Assembly: GCF_900101075.1 (NCBI RefSeq)
Contig: NZ_FNFY01000003.1
Span: 123,035-187,034, forward strand
DNA: 64,000 bases
Direction of reading: 5' to 3'
DNA from: Lacicoccus qingdaonensis
GTDB lineage: Bacteria; Bacillota; Bacilli; Staphylococcales; Salinicoccaceae
Each line of letters begins with the position of its first letter. The first letter of the stretch is position 1. The notes beneath the pieces are model-generated. The model searched no databases. It saw only the letters and a list, made by a program, of their open reading frames with translations, and was not told where the DNA came from. Below, in pieces: positions 19,120-27,691 of the stretch. Made by a program: the position numbers and the translations under genes.

Positions 19120-19926
19120 TTATAACGCATTGATGCGTTTACGATCTTCTTCCGTCAGTTCAAAGTCGAAAATATCCAGGCTTTGTGCCTGGCGGTCTTT
19201 GTTGTGGGATTTAGGAATGACGATGACATCCCGTTCAATCTGATAGCGCAAAACGACCTGCGCGGGTGTTTTCCCATACTTGCCGCCGATTTCATCGAGA
19301 ACTTTTTCGGCATCACCTTCTAAGCCGCCGAGCGGTCCCCATGCGATGGTGGCAATATCATTCTTTTTATTATAATCGATCAGTTCATCGTTCCAATTAC
19401 CGACATTGGATTTGATCTGGTTGACAACCGGTTTGACTTTGCCGTGCTCAAGTATCAGATCAAGATGTTCTTTCTCAAAATTGGACACACCGATTGATTT
19501 GAATACGCCGCGATCATAATAATCTTCCAGGATACTCCATGCTTCAATAATCTCATCATTATCATCCCATGGGAAATGGATCAGGAATGTATCAAAATAA
19601 TCAGTCTGTAATTTCTCCAGACTCTTCTCAATCTCTGCATGGGCCCAGTCGGCACCATGATAACCTTCCATTGTATTCAGCTTCGTAGTAATAAAGAACT
19701 CTTCACGCGGAACAGATGATTTTGCCAGTCCGTCTCCGACCACTTCTTCATTGTTATACAACTGCGCAGAGTCGAAATGACGGTAGCCGTTGTCGATTGC
19801 CCAGTCGATTTCCTCAGTATCGCCCCTTAACGCGCCTTTGAATTCGTTTCCTTCTTTACCGTATGTGTTAGTGCCGCTTCCGACAATTTCTATTTCAACA
19901 TGATCATTCAGTTTAATATTTTTCAT
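19120..19926 (-). CDS. Aldo/keto reductase
   Basis: A 268-residue NAD(P)H-dependent oxidoreductase of the aldo/keto reductase family, likely reducing aldehydes or ketones. It shows the TIM-barrel signatures GYRHFDSAQLYNNEEVVGDGL (catalytic Asp and Tyr), TTKLN, the FDTFLIHFPW histidine and SIGVSNFEKEHL, plus the cofactor segment VIPKSHNKDR near the C-terminus. The start is ATG 19926 (MKNIKLNDHVEIEIVG) just after AGGAGG; a longer frame upstream is not conserved. Substrate cannot be deduced. Confidence 0.92.
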   Translation of the reverse strand: MKNIKLNDHVEIEIVGSGTNTYGKEGNEFKGALRGDTEEIDWAIDNGYRHFDSAQLYNNEEVVGDGLAKSSVPREEFFITTKLNTMEGYHGADWAHAEIEKSLEKLQTDYFDTFLIHFPWDDNDEIIEAWSILEDYYDRGVFKSIGVSNFEKEHLDLILEHGKVKPVVNQIKSNVGNWNDELIDYNKKNDIATIAWGPLGGLEGDAEKVLDEIGGKYGKTPAQVVLRYQIERDVIVIPKSHNKDRQAQSLDIFDFELTEEDRKRINAL

Positions 19927-20082
19927 CTTAATACCTCCTATGATATCAGTCTCACAATGGCTATACCCAGTGCGTGAATCAATCAATCTGGTTTTGTTCC
20001 TGTTTCCTTGAAGAATGAGCGTTCTTTTTTGGTAGAATGGATGTGAATGTATAACAGATGATTTTGATCAGGAGTGATGAAT

Positions 20083-20916
20083 ATGACTGACATGGTATTC
20101 AGATTAGGGGACAGAAGATACAGAGTGGATAGTAAATGGGCGGATGATGCAAGGCAGTACATCAATAATGTTTCGGCTGTTGCCAGTGATAAAGGCAGGT
20201 ATATTTACGTCCTGCAGAGAAGCGACCCTTTCATGCTTGTTTTCAATACGGAAGGAAAGTTTGTAGACCAGTGGAGCAATCCAGAAATTACAGATGCTCA
20301 CTATCTTGATATCAGTCCCGACGGCGAGGTCTATGTGGTGGAAAGAGATCATCATAGAGTCGTCGTTTTTAACAGGGAGGGGGAAATGCTCCGAATTATC
20401 GGCGATAAATATAACCCGGGAAATGTCGGCAGACCTTTCAATCATCCTTCAGATATATCCTTTACAAAAGAAGGGGAGTTCTTTGTATCCGACGGTTACG
20501 GTAATACGCATGTCCATCATTTTAATCAATCAGAACAACTTCTCAATACATGGGGACGGATTGGTATAGATATAGGCAGTTTCATTACACCGCATGCAGT
20601 TCTGGTCGATCAGAAAGAAAGGTTGCTTGTGACCGACCGTGAAAATAACAGGGTGCAGATTTTCGACTACAGTGGGAACTATTTGAAGGAATTGTCCAAT
20701 GTTTTTCATCCGATGGATATATGTCAGGATAAAGACGGTTTTATATACGTGACGGACCAGGTGCCGTCGCTGCACGTTTTTAGTCCTGACGATGAATTCC
20801 TCGGCAGATGCCGTACATTTGGTACATTCGGCCACGGGGTCACTGTCGATGAACAGGACGACATTTATATAGCTGAGATGCTGCCCGACGGGCTGACGAA
20901 GATGACAAGGATGTAG
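20083..20916 (+). CDS. NHL-repeat beta-propeller protein
   Basis: The 278-residue protein is made of about six NHL-type repeats of 40-45 residues. Each ends in segments such as GEVYVVERDHHRVVVFN, GEFFVSDGYGNTHVHHFN, ERLLVTDRENNRVQIFD and GFIYVTDQVPSLHVFS. This gives a six-bladed propeller like those in bacterial peptidyl-alpha-hydroxyglycine amidating lyase-like proteins. No signal peptide or transmembrane segment is visible, so it is probably cytosolic. ATG 20083 (MTDMVFRLGDRRYRV) is 8 bases after GGAG. The reaction, if any, is unknown; lyase activity is only inferred from fold similarity. Confidence 0.75.
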   Translation: MTDMVFRLGDRRYRVDSKWADDARQYINNVSAVASDKGRYIYVLQRSDPFMLVFNTEGKFVDQWSNPEITDAHYLDISPDGEVYVVERDHHRVVVFNREGEMLRIIGDKYNPGNVGRPFNHPSDISFTKEGEFFVSDGYGNTHVHHFNQSEQLLNTWGRIGIDIGSFITPHAVLVDQKERLLVTDRENNRVQIFDYSGNYLKELSNVFHPMDICQDKDGFIYVTDQVPSLHVFSPDDEFLGRCRTFGTFGHGVTVDEQDDIYIAEMLPDGLTKMTRM

Positions 20917-20977
20917 ACTGCATAAAATCTCCTGATTTTTTACAGTGAAGTCATAACTATTTACAAGGAGCATTGAC

Positions 20978-21658
20978 ATGTATAAAGCTATTTTTCTGGA
21001 TATCGATGATACGGTATTCAATTTCAAAAAATGCAGTGAAAAAGCACTGGAAAAAACATTTTCAAAGATGGAACTGGAATATGATGAAAACATCTATGAT
21101 GTATTTACTGATATTGACGAAGCATTGTGGGCAAAGCAGAAAAGAAATGAAATGAGTGTGGCTGAAGTGCTTGATGTGCGTTTTGTCCAGCTCAAGGAGA
21201 AGATTGGACTCGATTATGACAGTGATCAGGTCAGGATGAACTTTGCCCATTCACTCGGACAGCAATATATTATGGAACCGGGCATTGAGATTATGCTTGA
21301 AAGATTGTCCGGCTTATATAGAATTTATGCCGCATCCAACGGTGTTTTGGCGATGCAGGAGAACAGGCTGCAGCTGTCAGGATTAAGAAAATATTTCACT
21401 GATCTGTTTGTCTCCGATGATATCGGCTATCAGAAACCGGATATCAATTATTTCAAAGAATGCCTGAACAGGACGGGTTTGGAGACATCTGAAATATTGA
21501 TGGTGGGCGACAGTCTGATTTCCGATATCTTGGGAGCAAATGCTGCCGGCATCGGATCATGCTGGTATAACCCGTACGGTCTGGAAAACAACTCTGAAAT
21601 TGAAGCGGATATGGAGATCAGCCATTTAAATGATCTGAGCGGTATTTTGGATGTCTAA
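20978..21658 (+). CDS. HAD hydrolase, YjjG-type nucleotidase
   Basis: A haloacid dehalogenase phosphatase of 226 residues, most like the YjjG family that dephosphorylates (non-canonical) pyrimidine nucleotides. Motif I is FLDIDDTVFNF (nucleophile and acid/base Asp), motif II the ASNG threonine/serine position, motif III the lysine in IGYQKPD, and motif IV GDSLISDILGA. An alpha-helical cap lies between residues 15 and 85. AAGGAGC precedes the ATG. It is 60 bases after the NHL gene and could be co-transcribed. The specific substrate is inferred only from family. Confidence 0.85.
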   Translation: MYKAIFLDIDDTVFNFKKCSEKALEKTFSKMELEYDENIYDVFTDIDEALWAKQKRNEMSVAEVLDVRFVQLKEKIGLDYDSDQVRMNFAHSLGQQYIMEPGIEIMLERLSGLYRIYAASNGVLAMQENRLQLSGLRKYFTDLFVSDDIGYQKPDINYFKECLNRTGLETSEILMVGDSLISDILGANAAGIGSCWYNPYGLENNSEIEADMEISHLNDLSGILDV

Positions 21659-21725
21659 GTTATGTTATGTATGCAAATCATGCTAAAATTATCAATGGAA
21701 GATAAGATATGAAGGAGATTTATAT

Positions 21726-22442
21726 ATGCAAAACATAAGCGGTAAAACAGCATTGATTACAGGCGCGGGACGAGGCATCGGCCGTGCGGCAGCGATTGCG
21801 CTTGCAAAGGAAGGCGTCAACATTGGACTTGTCGGGCGCACGATTAAGCACCTGGAAAAAGTACAGGAAGAACTTAAAGGCTATGATATTAAAACTGCAG
21901 TGGCGGCAGCGGACGTATCGGATATGGAAGCCATCACTTCAGCGGTGGAGACAATCCGCGGTGAACTCGGTCCGATCGATATTCTGCTGAACAACGCAGG
22001 GATTTCAAAATTCGGCGGTTTTATGGACCTGACGCCTGAAGAATGGACGAATATCATCAATGTCAATGTCAATGGCGTGTACTACACGACACGTGCGGTA
22101 CTGCCTGAAATGATCGAGAGAAACAGCGGTGACATCATCAATATTTCATCTACTGCAGGGCAGAAAGGCGGCCCCGTTACAAGTGCCTACTCTGCATCAA
22201 AAGCTGCAGTCATCGGCCTGAGTGAATCCCTGATGATGGAAGTACGCAAGAAGAATATCCGCGTGGCGACGATGACGCCAAGCACGGTGGCGACAGATAT
22301 GGCTGTCGAACTTGATCTGACGGACGGCAACCCTGAAAAGGTCATGCAGCCGGAAGACATGGCAGAACTGATTGTGGCACAGCTGAAATTGAATCCGCGT
22401 GTCGTTCTGAAACATGCCGGATTATGGTCCAACAATCCTTAA
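21726..22442 (+). CDS. Short-chain dehydrogenase/reductase (FabG-like)
   Basis: A 238-residue classical SDR. The nucleotide-binding motif is [10 protein letters not shown] (residues 13-22), followed by [10 protein letters not shown], the catalytic serine in NISSTAGQ, and the YSASKAAV Tyr-x-x-x-Lys pair. It resembles the 3-ketoacyl-ACP reductase-like SDRs common in Staphylococcaceae, but without fab neighbours the substrate is open. AAGGAGATTT precedes the ATG. A related SDR at 45458-46180 shares the C-terminal pattern MxQPEDxAxxIVxxLKxxPR and the ending WxxNP, so the two look like paralogues. Confidence 0.88.
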   Translation: MQNISGKTALITGAGRGIGRAAAIALAKEGVNIGLVGRTIKHLEKVQEELKGYDIKTAVAAADVSDMEAITSAVETIRGELGPIDILLNNAGISKFGGFMDLTPEEWTNIINVNVNGVYYTTRAVLPEMIERNSGDIINISSTAGQKGGPVTSAYSASKAAVIGLSESLMMEVRKKNIRVATMTPSTVATDMAVELDLTDGNPEKVMQPEDMAELIVAQLKLNPRVVLKHAGLWSNNP

Positions 22443-22460
22443 TGGAATGATTATAAAAAT

Positions 22461-22493
22461 ATGCGCTGTCAGAATAAAACTCTGGCAGCGCAT
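22461..22493 (+). terminator. Hairpin after the SDR gene
   Basis: ATGCGCTGTCAGA pairs with TCTGGCAGCGCAT over 13 positions (one wobble). The T-run is weak, so termination efficiency is uncertain. Confidence 0.5.
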
Positions 22494-22606
22494 TACTGTT
22501 ACATTGGAATATTAATTCAATCTCAGGAAGGTCTATGTTTCATATTTACGTTAGGGTGGAATAGTAGTTCACGTTGATACCAAATATAACATAAGGTGGT
22601 TTCTTG

Positions 22607-23473
22607 ATGAAAATAAACACCAATGATTATAAAGTACCAGCCACAAAAGAATTCAACTTGAACGACTACCCGACTTTTCTGAACCTGGAAAAGTCGGAAC
22701 AGGATATTAAGAAAGAATATATTCCATAGCTTGTGGAAACACTGAAGGCGCTGCACTGGAAACTTTTTGCGGAAGGCAAGTCCGGCATCATGGTTGTTCT
22801 GCAGGCGCTTGATGCTGCAGGTAAAGATGAGGCGATCAGCTTCGTCTTTTCGAATTTAAACGCACAGGGCCTCCGGACGACTTCATTTGGCAAGCCGAGT
22901 GAAACGGAAAAGAAACATGATTATTTATGGCGTCTGCACGACGGGCTTCCTGCGCGGGGAGAAATATCTCTTTTGAACCGTTCATACTATGAAGAAGTGA
23001 TTGTAAAACAGGTGCACAATGATATAGAGGACTATGAATATCCACCCGGTACAAAAATTGAAGACGTATGGCAGATGAGATACCGTCAGCTCAATGATCA
23101 TGAAAAGTATCTGGTCGAGAATAATATTCACGTCATCAAATTCTTCTTTCATGTTTCAGAAAGTGAACAGAAAGACAGACTGCTGAAACGTATGAAAAAT
23201 GAAGATAGGCAGTGGGAATTTTCATTTAATGATGTGGAAGAACGCGAGTACTGGGATGATTATCAGAAGGTTTTCAATGATGTGCTCAACAATACTTCCA
23301 GTTCCTACGCACCGTGGTATGTGCTGCCTGCCGACAACGAATGGTTATCGAGAGCGGTGATTACGAAAGTGATGAATGAGAAACTGAAAGAAATCAATCC
23401 TGACTTTCCGACAATCAGTAAAGATAAGGAAAAGGAACTGAAAGATTATATTGATAAGCTGGAAAAAGAATAA
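22607..23473 (+). pseudogene. ppk2: Polyphosphate kinase 2 family gene split by in-frame TAG
   Basis: PPK2 enzymes move phosphate between polyphosphate and nucleotides. From ATG 22607 (behind AAGGTGGT) 40 codons read MKINTNDYKVPATKEFNLN through KKEYIP and then hit TAG at 22727-22729. The same frame resumes LVETLKALHWKLFAE and continues to 23473 with all family motifs: Walker A-like AAGKDEA, the LPARGEISLLNRSYYEEV segment, and the lid lysines and arginine near DRQWEF. Without the stop the protein would be 288 residues, normal for a one-domain PPK2. GTG 22733 immediately after the stop could restart translation and yield 246 residues, but no good ribosome-binding site is visible. It is either a recent nonsense mutation or a split gene. 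Confidence 0.85.
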
Positions 23474-23480
23474 ATGGTGA

Positions 23481-23514
23481 CACAACCTCCTTCCCAGATG
23501 GGAAGGGGGTTGTG
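23481..23514. terminator. Terminator between ppk2 and the small membrane protein
   Basis: CACAACCTCCTTCCC pairs with GGGAAGGGGGTTGTG around an AGAT loop (15 pairs, one wobble). It serves convergent genes. Confidence 0.75.
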
Positions 23515-23535
23515 CTATACATCAGTCTGCTGTGA

Positions 23536-23796
23536 TCATCTGACATCATTTGTCTCTCTGAAAGATTTTTTCTGGATGAAATAAGCGGCTGCGGCAGCAA
23601 TCAGGCCGGTGAGTAAAGTGATGACAGGTGTGAAAATGCTGCCTGATACCGTTGTTTCCTGAGGGAGAACGGCACTCTGACTCCATGCATCTCCCACAGC
23701 GGCTGGAGACAATGCAGTGATAATCATTCCTGATGCAGTTTGGAGTATCACGAACAATAATACAAAGCTGATAATGAAGAGCAGGAAATTCTTCAA
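23536..23796 (-). CDS. Small two-helix membrane protein, unknown
   Basis: An 86-residue protein with two hydrophobic segments (about residues 3-25 and 55-75), separated by a polar loop, and a short basic/polar C-terminal tail (IQKKSFRETNDVR). The likely start is TTG 23796, 7 bases after GGGAGGT; upstream ATGs overlap that site. I recognise no family. It stands alone, divergent from the DUF438 gene, with its own 3' terminator. Confidence 0.55.
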   Translation of the reverse strand: MKNFLLFIISFVLLFVILQTASGMIITALSPAAVGDAWSQSAVLPQETTVSGSIFTPVITLLTGLIAAAAAYFIQKKSFRETNDVR

Positions 23797-23967
23797 AATT
23801 GTACCTCCCATCAATATCCTTTTTACTTATTTTAACATAGGGTCATAAGTGATGAAATTGTTAAATTTTATGAAAAATCATTCATTAAGAGGTTAAATGA
23901 TATATAATAGATGTATTATAAATATATGTTTAAACCGTAGCATCAAATACAAGTATGAGGTGATTGA

Positions 23968-25167
23968 GTGTCTAAAATAATGGAAGATGTAAACAGTATA
24001 CAGTTTCTTCTGACAAGAGTACGGGATGGTGAACAGATTGACAGCATTAAGCCGGATTACAGTGACCACGTGGAAAAGCTGGATCTGATCAATGTTTTCA
24101 AAGCGGTTCTGCAGGTGAATCATACGAATAAAGATATAACGATATACGATATAAAAAGATTTTTTGAGATTCATCAGCACTTATACGGTCACGATGTAAG
24201 CGAAATCCATATCAGTGATGATATGAATCATCCGCTGCATGTGTTGAAAAAAGAGAACCATCTCCTTTCAGACTCTCTGAATATCATCCAGCTGCTCGTC
24301 GATGATGTTGAAAACGGCGAGGAGAACCTGATTGATACGCTGGTTGCCGAGGTGAAAAGGCTGGGTGAGATCAACTGCCATTTTAACCGCAAGGAAAAAT
24401 TGTATTTTCCAATACTTGAAAGATACGGCATCTATCCGCTGCCGCGGACGATATGGAAACAGCATGACCAGATCCGTCTGTTGATTAAAGGGCTTGGCAA
24501 CCGTCTGCAGAAAATTGACAGTATAGAATTCCGCAATATCAGAAGGACTTTTGATGATTTGAAAACTAAATGTGAAGAGATGATTCTTGAAGAGGATTTT
24601 TTGATCATACCGATCACACAAATATTATTTAAAGAAAAGGACTGGCTCGCCATTGCACATGAAAGTTCAGCATTTGGATATTCTATAGAGCTGGATGGCC
24701 GCTACCGGGGCTATGTCGGCAATCAGAGAGTCAAACCGTTGAACGATACCGAACAGCTGCAGTTTGGCGGCGGCTATCTGACTACGAAAGAAGCGAATCT
24801 GATACTCAACAACTTGCCGGTGGAAATTACATTTGTCGATAAGAACGGCTTGTTCAAATACTTCAACAATATTGTTGAATCATCAGAAATGATGTTCATA
24901 AGAACCCCGTTGTCTATCGGAAGGAATGTCGCCAACTGCCACCCGCCAAAGAGCTTAAAAAAGGTGATGTATGTCATACGGGATCTGAAAAATAAGGTCA
25001 AAGAGACCGAAACGATGTGGTTTAAGACGAAGGACAAGTACATACACATCACCTACAAGGCAGTTTTCGACGAAGATGATGAATTTATGGGCATACTTGA
25101 ATATGTGCAGGACATCCAGCCGTTCTTCGAGCTGCCGAGTGATATGAAGAGAAATGTCAGCAAGTAA
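23968..25167 (+). CDS. DUF438-hemerythrin-PAS protein
   Basis: A 399-residue cytosolic protein with three parts: an N-terminal DUF438 region (about 1-75), a hemerythrin-like four-helix region (about 85-220; metal-ligand candidates HPLHVLKKENH, HFNRKEKLYFPILE, KQHDQIR and EEDFLIIPI), and a C-terminal PAS domain (about 275-390; LPVEITFVDKNGLFKYFNN, FIRTPLSIGRNVANCHPP). This combination is a known architecture suspected to sense oxygen, NO or redox state through a di-iron centre. It starts with GTG 23968 after GAGGTGATTGA. No output domain is present, so its partner is unknown. Confidence 0.85.
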   Translation: MSKIMEDVNSIQFLLTRVRDGEQIDSIKPDYSDHVEKLDLINVFKAVLQVNHTNKDITIYDIKRFFEIHQHLYGHDVSEIHISDDMNHPLHVLKKENHLLSDSLNIIQLLVDDVENGEENLIDTLVAEVKRLGEINCHFNRKEKLYFPILERYGIYPLPRTIWKQHDQIRLLIKGLGNRLQKIDSIEFRNIRRTFDDLKTKCEEMILEEDFLIIPITQILFKEKDWLAIAHESSAFGYSIELDGRYRGYVGNQRVKPLNDTEQLQFGGGYLTTKEANLILNNLPVEITFVDKNGLFKYFNNIVESSEMMFIRTPLSIGRNVANCHPPKSLKKVMYVIRDLKNKVKETETMWFKTKDKYIHITYKAVFDEDDEFMGILEYVQDIQPFFELPSDMKRNVSK

Positions 25168-25213
25168 ACATCCGTATAAATTAGAATAATTATCAACAAC
25201 CAGGCCCTTTCCT

Positions 25214-25251
25214 TTGATATTTACACATGAAACTAATTATAATGGTTGTAA
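25214..25251 (+). promoter_or_regulatory. Ferritin promoter with PerR-box-like operator
   Basis: TTGATA (25214-25219) and TATAAT (25238-25243) are 18 bases apart. TTATAATGGTTGTAA (25237-25251) matches the PerR box TTATAATNATTATAA at 12 of 14 defined positions and covers the -10. PerR control of ferritin is known in Staphylococcus aureus, so peroxide/iron control is likely here. Confidence 0.65.
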
Positions 25252-25269
25252 GAAAGGGAGGTACTCTAT

Positions 25270-25776
25270 ATGTTATCAGACAAATTAAAGCAGGCTTTAA
25301 TTGATCAGATGAACCACGAATTTGCAGCAGCCCATGAATATCTGGCGATGGCTTCCTATTGTGAGGACCGCAGTTACGATGGATTTGCGAATTTTTATAA
25401 GCAGCAGGCAAAAGAAGAACGATACCATGGCACGAAGATTTATAATTATTTGAATGATCGAGGCGTTCACGCAAAATTCCAGGGCATCCCTGAACCAAAA
25501 AATGAATACGATTCGCTGCTGGATACTTTCAAGCAAGGTCTTGAACAGGAGCGTACAGTGACTAAAAATTTCTATCAGATTACCGATATCGCAACAGAAG
25601 ACAGAGAGCATATGACATTATCATTTGTCAGATGGTTCCTGGATGAACAAGTTGAAGAAGAAGCGACATTCGAAACACACATCGATTATTTGGAGAGATT
25701 GAAAGACGACGGCAATGCGTTATATGTTTATGAGCAGGAGATGGCAAAAAGGCAGTTTGATGCGCCTGAAGAATAG
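25270..25776 (+). CDS. ftnA: Ferritin
   Basis: A non-heme ferritin subunit of 168 residues that would assemble into a 24-mer iron store. Ferroxidase-centre residues are visible as Glu in [14 protein letters not shown], the Glu/His pair in [10 protein letters not shown], and Glu residues in [16 protein letters not shown] and [19 protein letters not shown] precedes the ATG. The upstream operator and its single-gene context point to peroxide- and iron-responsive expression. A strong terminator follows. Confidence 0.95.
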   Translation: MLSDKLKQALIDQMNHEFAAAHEYLAMASYCEDRSYDGFANFYKQQAKEERYHGTKIYNYLNDRGVHAKFQGIPEPKNEYDSLLDTFKQGLEQERTVTKNFYQITDIATEDREHMTLSFVRWFLDEQVEEEATFETHIDYLERLKDDGNALYVYEQEMAKRQFDAPEE

Positions 25777-25792
25777 AATACTAACATATTCG

Positions 25793-25822
25793 GCACTTTC
25801 TGATATGGAAAGTGCTTTTTTT
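25793..25822 (+). terminator. Terminator of the ferritin gene
   Basis: GCACTTTC and GAAAGTGC form an 8-bp stem with a 7-base loop, followed by TTTTTTT. Confidence 0.9.
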
Positions 25823-25854
25823 GATGGATAATAATCTTAATATTATAATAACGG

Positions 25855-25883
25855 TTGACATATCATCAAAATATCTATATATT
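25855..25883 (+). promoter_or_regulatory. Promoter of the T-box/trpEG unit
   Basis: TTGACA (25855-25860) and TATATT (25878-25883) with a 17-base spacer. It is placed just before the first T-box leader. Confidence 0.75.
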
Positions 25884-25885
25884 TT

Positions 25886-26073
25886 ATTTATCAGTAGCAA
25901 ATATATTTTGTAGCCAAAGAAAGCTGATGGCCGATGAAAATCAGCACATGATATTTGTGAATTGGACAGATTTTAAAATTTAAGTGATTGATCAAGAGTG
26001 AACATTAATTTGTTAATTAAGGTGGCACCACGGTGACGCGTCCTTATTTGGATGTGTTGCCGTGGTGTTTTTG
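25886..26073 (+). promoter_or_regulatory. T-box riboswitch 1, tryptophan specifier
   Basis: Stem I has the AGTA element (25893-25896) followed by GCAAATAT, which pairs with ATATTTGT (25951-25958). Next come GAA (25959-25961), one base, and the specifier TGG (25963-25965) followed by A, the canonical specifier-loop geometry for tRNA-Trp. The T-box sequence AAGGTGGCACCACGG is at 26019-26033. The terminator CACCACGG/CCGTGGTG followed by TTTTT ends at about 26072. Uncharged tRNA-Trp should allow read-through. Confidence 0.9.
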
Positions 26074-26076
26074 ATT

Positions 26077-26266
26077 CAGATGAAAATGAGTAGTTCAATA
26101 TTTCATAGTTCCAGAAAGTCAGTGGTTGATGTGAACTGACATGGATATTGAATGAAGTGGGTTTTATCGGTGCAAAATTTTATAATCGTCAAGCGGGGAT
26201 TTTATGAGTCCCAATTTAGGTGGTACCGCGTGTAAGCGTCCTATTGTGAGGATGCTTATTTTTTTA
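26077..26266 (+). promoter_or_regulatory. T-box riboswitch 2, tryptophan specifier
   Basis: This is a second complete leader in tandem. The base helix is GATGAAAA (26079-26086) with TTTTATC (26163-26169). AGTA is at 26089-26092; GTTCAATAT pairs with ATATTGAAT; GAA at 26154-26156 is followed by G and the specifier TGG (26158-26160). The T-box AGGTGGTACCGCG lies at about 26218-26230. A terminator (AAGCGTCCT/AGGATGCTT) then runs into TTTTTTT. Two Trp T-boxes in series should give a steeper, tighter response to tRNA-Trp charging. Confidence 0.9.
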
Positions 26267-26287
26267 TATTAAATGGAGGTAATTGGG

Positions 26288-27691
26288 ATGGATATTATAT
26301 ATGAAACGTTGAATGCAGAGTTTACGCCGGAAGCACTGGCGCAGATGAGGGAGAAGAAAGCCATTTTCGAAAGTGCTTCGCAGCACGAGATGAAAGGCAG
26401 ATACTCGATCGTCGCCTTTGATTACTACGGCAAAGTTTCACTCGACAGTGATACTCTGACCATCGAGTATCCGGACAGGATCTTCAGTAAGAGTGAAAAG
26501 CCATACGATGAGCTTAAGGTATTGCTTAACAAATACAAGGCGGATATTGAAGATCCGGTACTTGCGGAACTGCCGTTCGTTTCCGGTTTTGTCGGCAGCT
26601 GCAGTTTTGATCTGGTCCGTCATGCGTTTAAAAAGCTTCAGGAGATAGAAGTCGAAAATACGACGGACGACCTGCTTTTCTATATGGTGGAAAGCGTATA
26701 TATCTTCGACCATTATAAAGAGAAGATCCATGTCATCACATCGAATCTGTTTTCAGGAATCTCCGCGTCAGCGCTCGAAGACCGTCTCAGCAATATGGTG
26801 GCAGACATCAAATCAATCAGACTGTATCATCCGGTAATCCCATTTGAGAATATTACCCGGGAAATAGAAACGAATATTACTGAAAGTGACTTTATAAAAA
26901 CAGTGTCATATTTTAAATCACTGATCCAAAAAGGAGATATGTTCCAGGCGGTTCCTTCAAGACTATATAAGTACAAGCATGGTTTCGGAGAAAATAAAAA
27001 TCCTCTCACTTTCCAGCTGTATAAAAACCTGAAGAGGCAGAATCCGAGTCCTTATATGTATTATCTGAATCTCGATGAACCGATCATTGTCGGCAGCTCA
27101 CCTGAAAGTTTTGTCAAAGTGCAGAAAGGAAAAGTGGTGACGAACCCGATCGCCGGGACGATTAAAAGGGGTAAAAATGCCGAAGAGGATATTAAGAACG
27201 CTGAGATACTGGCAAATGATGAAAAAGAGCTCAGTGAACACCGGATGCTTGTCGACCTCGGCAGGAACGATGTCAACCGCGTAAGTGAACAGGGCAGTGT
27301 GGAACTTAACCGTCTGATGGAAATAGAAAGATATGAGCATGTCATGCATATTGTCAGCGTAGTGACCGGTGATGTGAAAAAGGATATTTCTCCGATTGAT
27401 GTGGTGACGAGTCTTTTGCCGACCGGCACCGTATCCGGCGCACCAAAACTCCGTGCAATAGAACGTATTTATGAAGTGCGGCCCGAGAAGCGGGGAATAT
27501 ACTCAGGCGGAGTGGGCTATATCAACTGTGACCAGGAACTCGATTTTGCGCTCGCCATACGCACAATGCTGGTCGATGATGAATATGTCAATGTAGAAGC
27601 GGGCTGCGGTGTCGTTTATGATTCAGTGCCTGAAAAAGAGCTGGAAGAAACGAAATTGAAAGTCAAAAGTCTGCTGGAGGTGCACCCATGA
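26288..27691 (+). CDS. trpE: Anthranilate synthase component I
   Basis: TrpE makes anthranilate from chorismate and ammonia. The 467-residue protein has the chorismate-binding core with NPIAGTIKRG (the PIAGT form marks TrpE rather than PabB), DLGRNDVNRVS, LLPTGTVSGAPKLRA and YSGGVGYI. The N-terminal FESASQHEMKGRYS region corresponds to the tryptophan feedback site. ATG 26288 follows GGAGG. It overlaps trpG by four bases, and expression is controlled by two tandem Trp T-boxes. No trpDCFBA genes follow in the window. Confidence 0.95.
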   Translation: MDIIYETLNAEFTPEALAQMREKKAIFESASQHEMKGRYSIVAFDYYGKVSLDSDTLTIEYPDRIFSKSEKPYDELKVLLNKYKADIEDPVLAELPFVSGFVGSCSFDLVRHAFKKLQEIEVENTTDDLLFYMVESVYIFDHYKEKIHVITSNLFSGISASALEDRLSNMVADIKSIRLYHPVIPFENITREIETNITESDFIKTVSYFKSLIQKGDMFQAVPSRLYKYKHGFGENKNPLTFQLYKNLKRQNPSPYMYYLNLDEPIIVGSSPESFVKVQKGKVVTNPIAGTIKRGKNAEEDIKNAEILANDEKELSEHRMLVDLGRNDVNRVSEQGSVELNRLMEIERYEHVMHIVSVVTGDVKKDISPIDVVTSLLPTGTVSGAPKLRAIERIYEVRPEKRGIYSGGVGYINCDQELDFALAIRTMLVDDEYVNVEAGCGVVYDSVPEKELEETKLKVKSLLEVHP

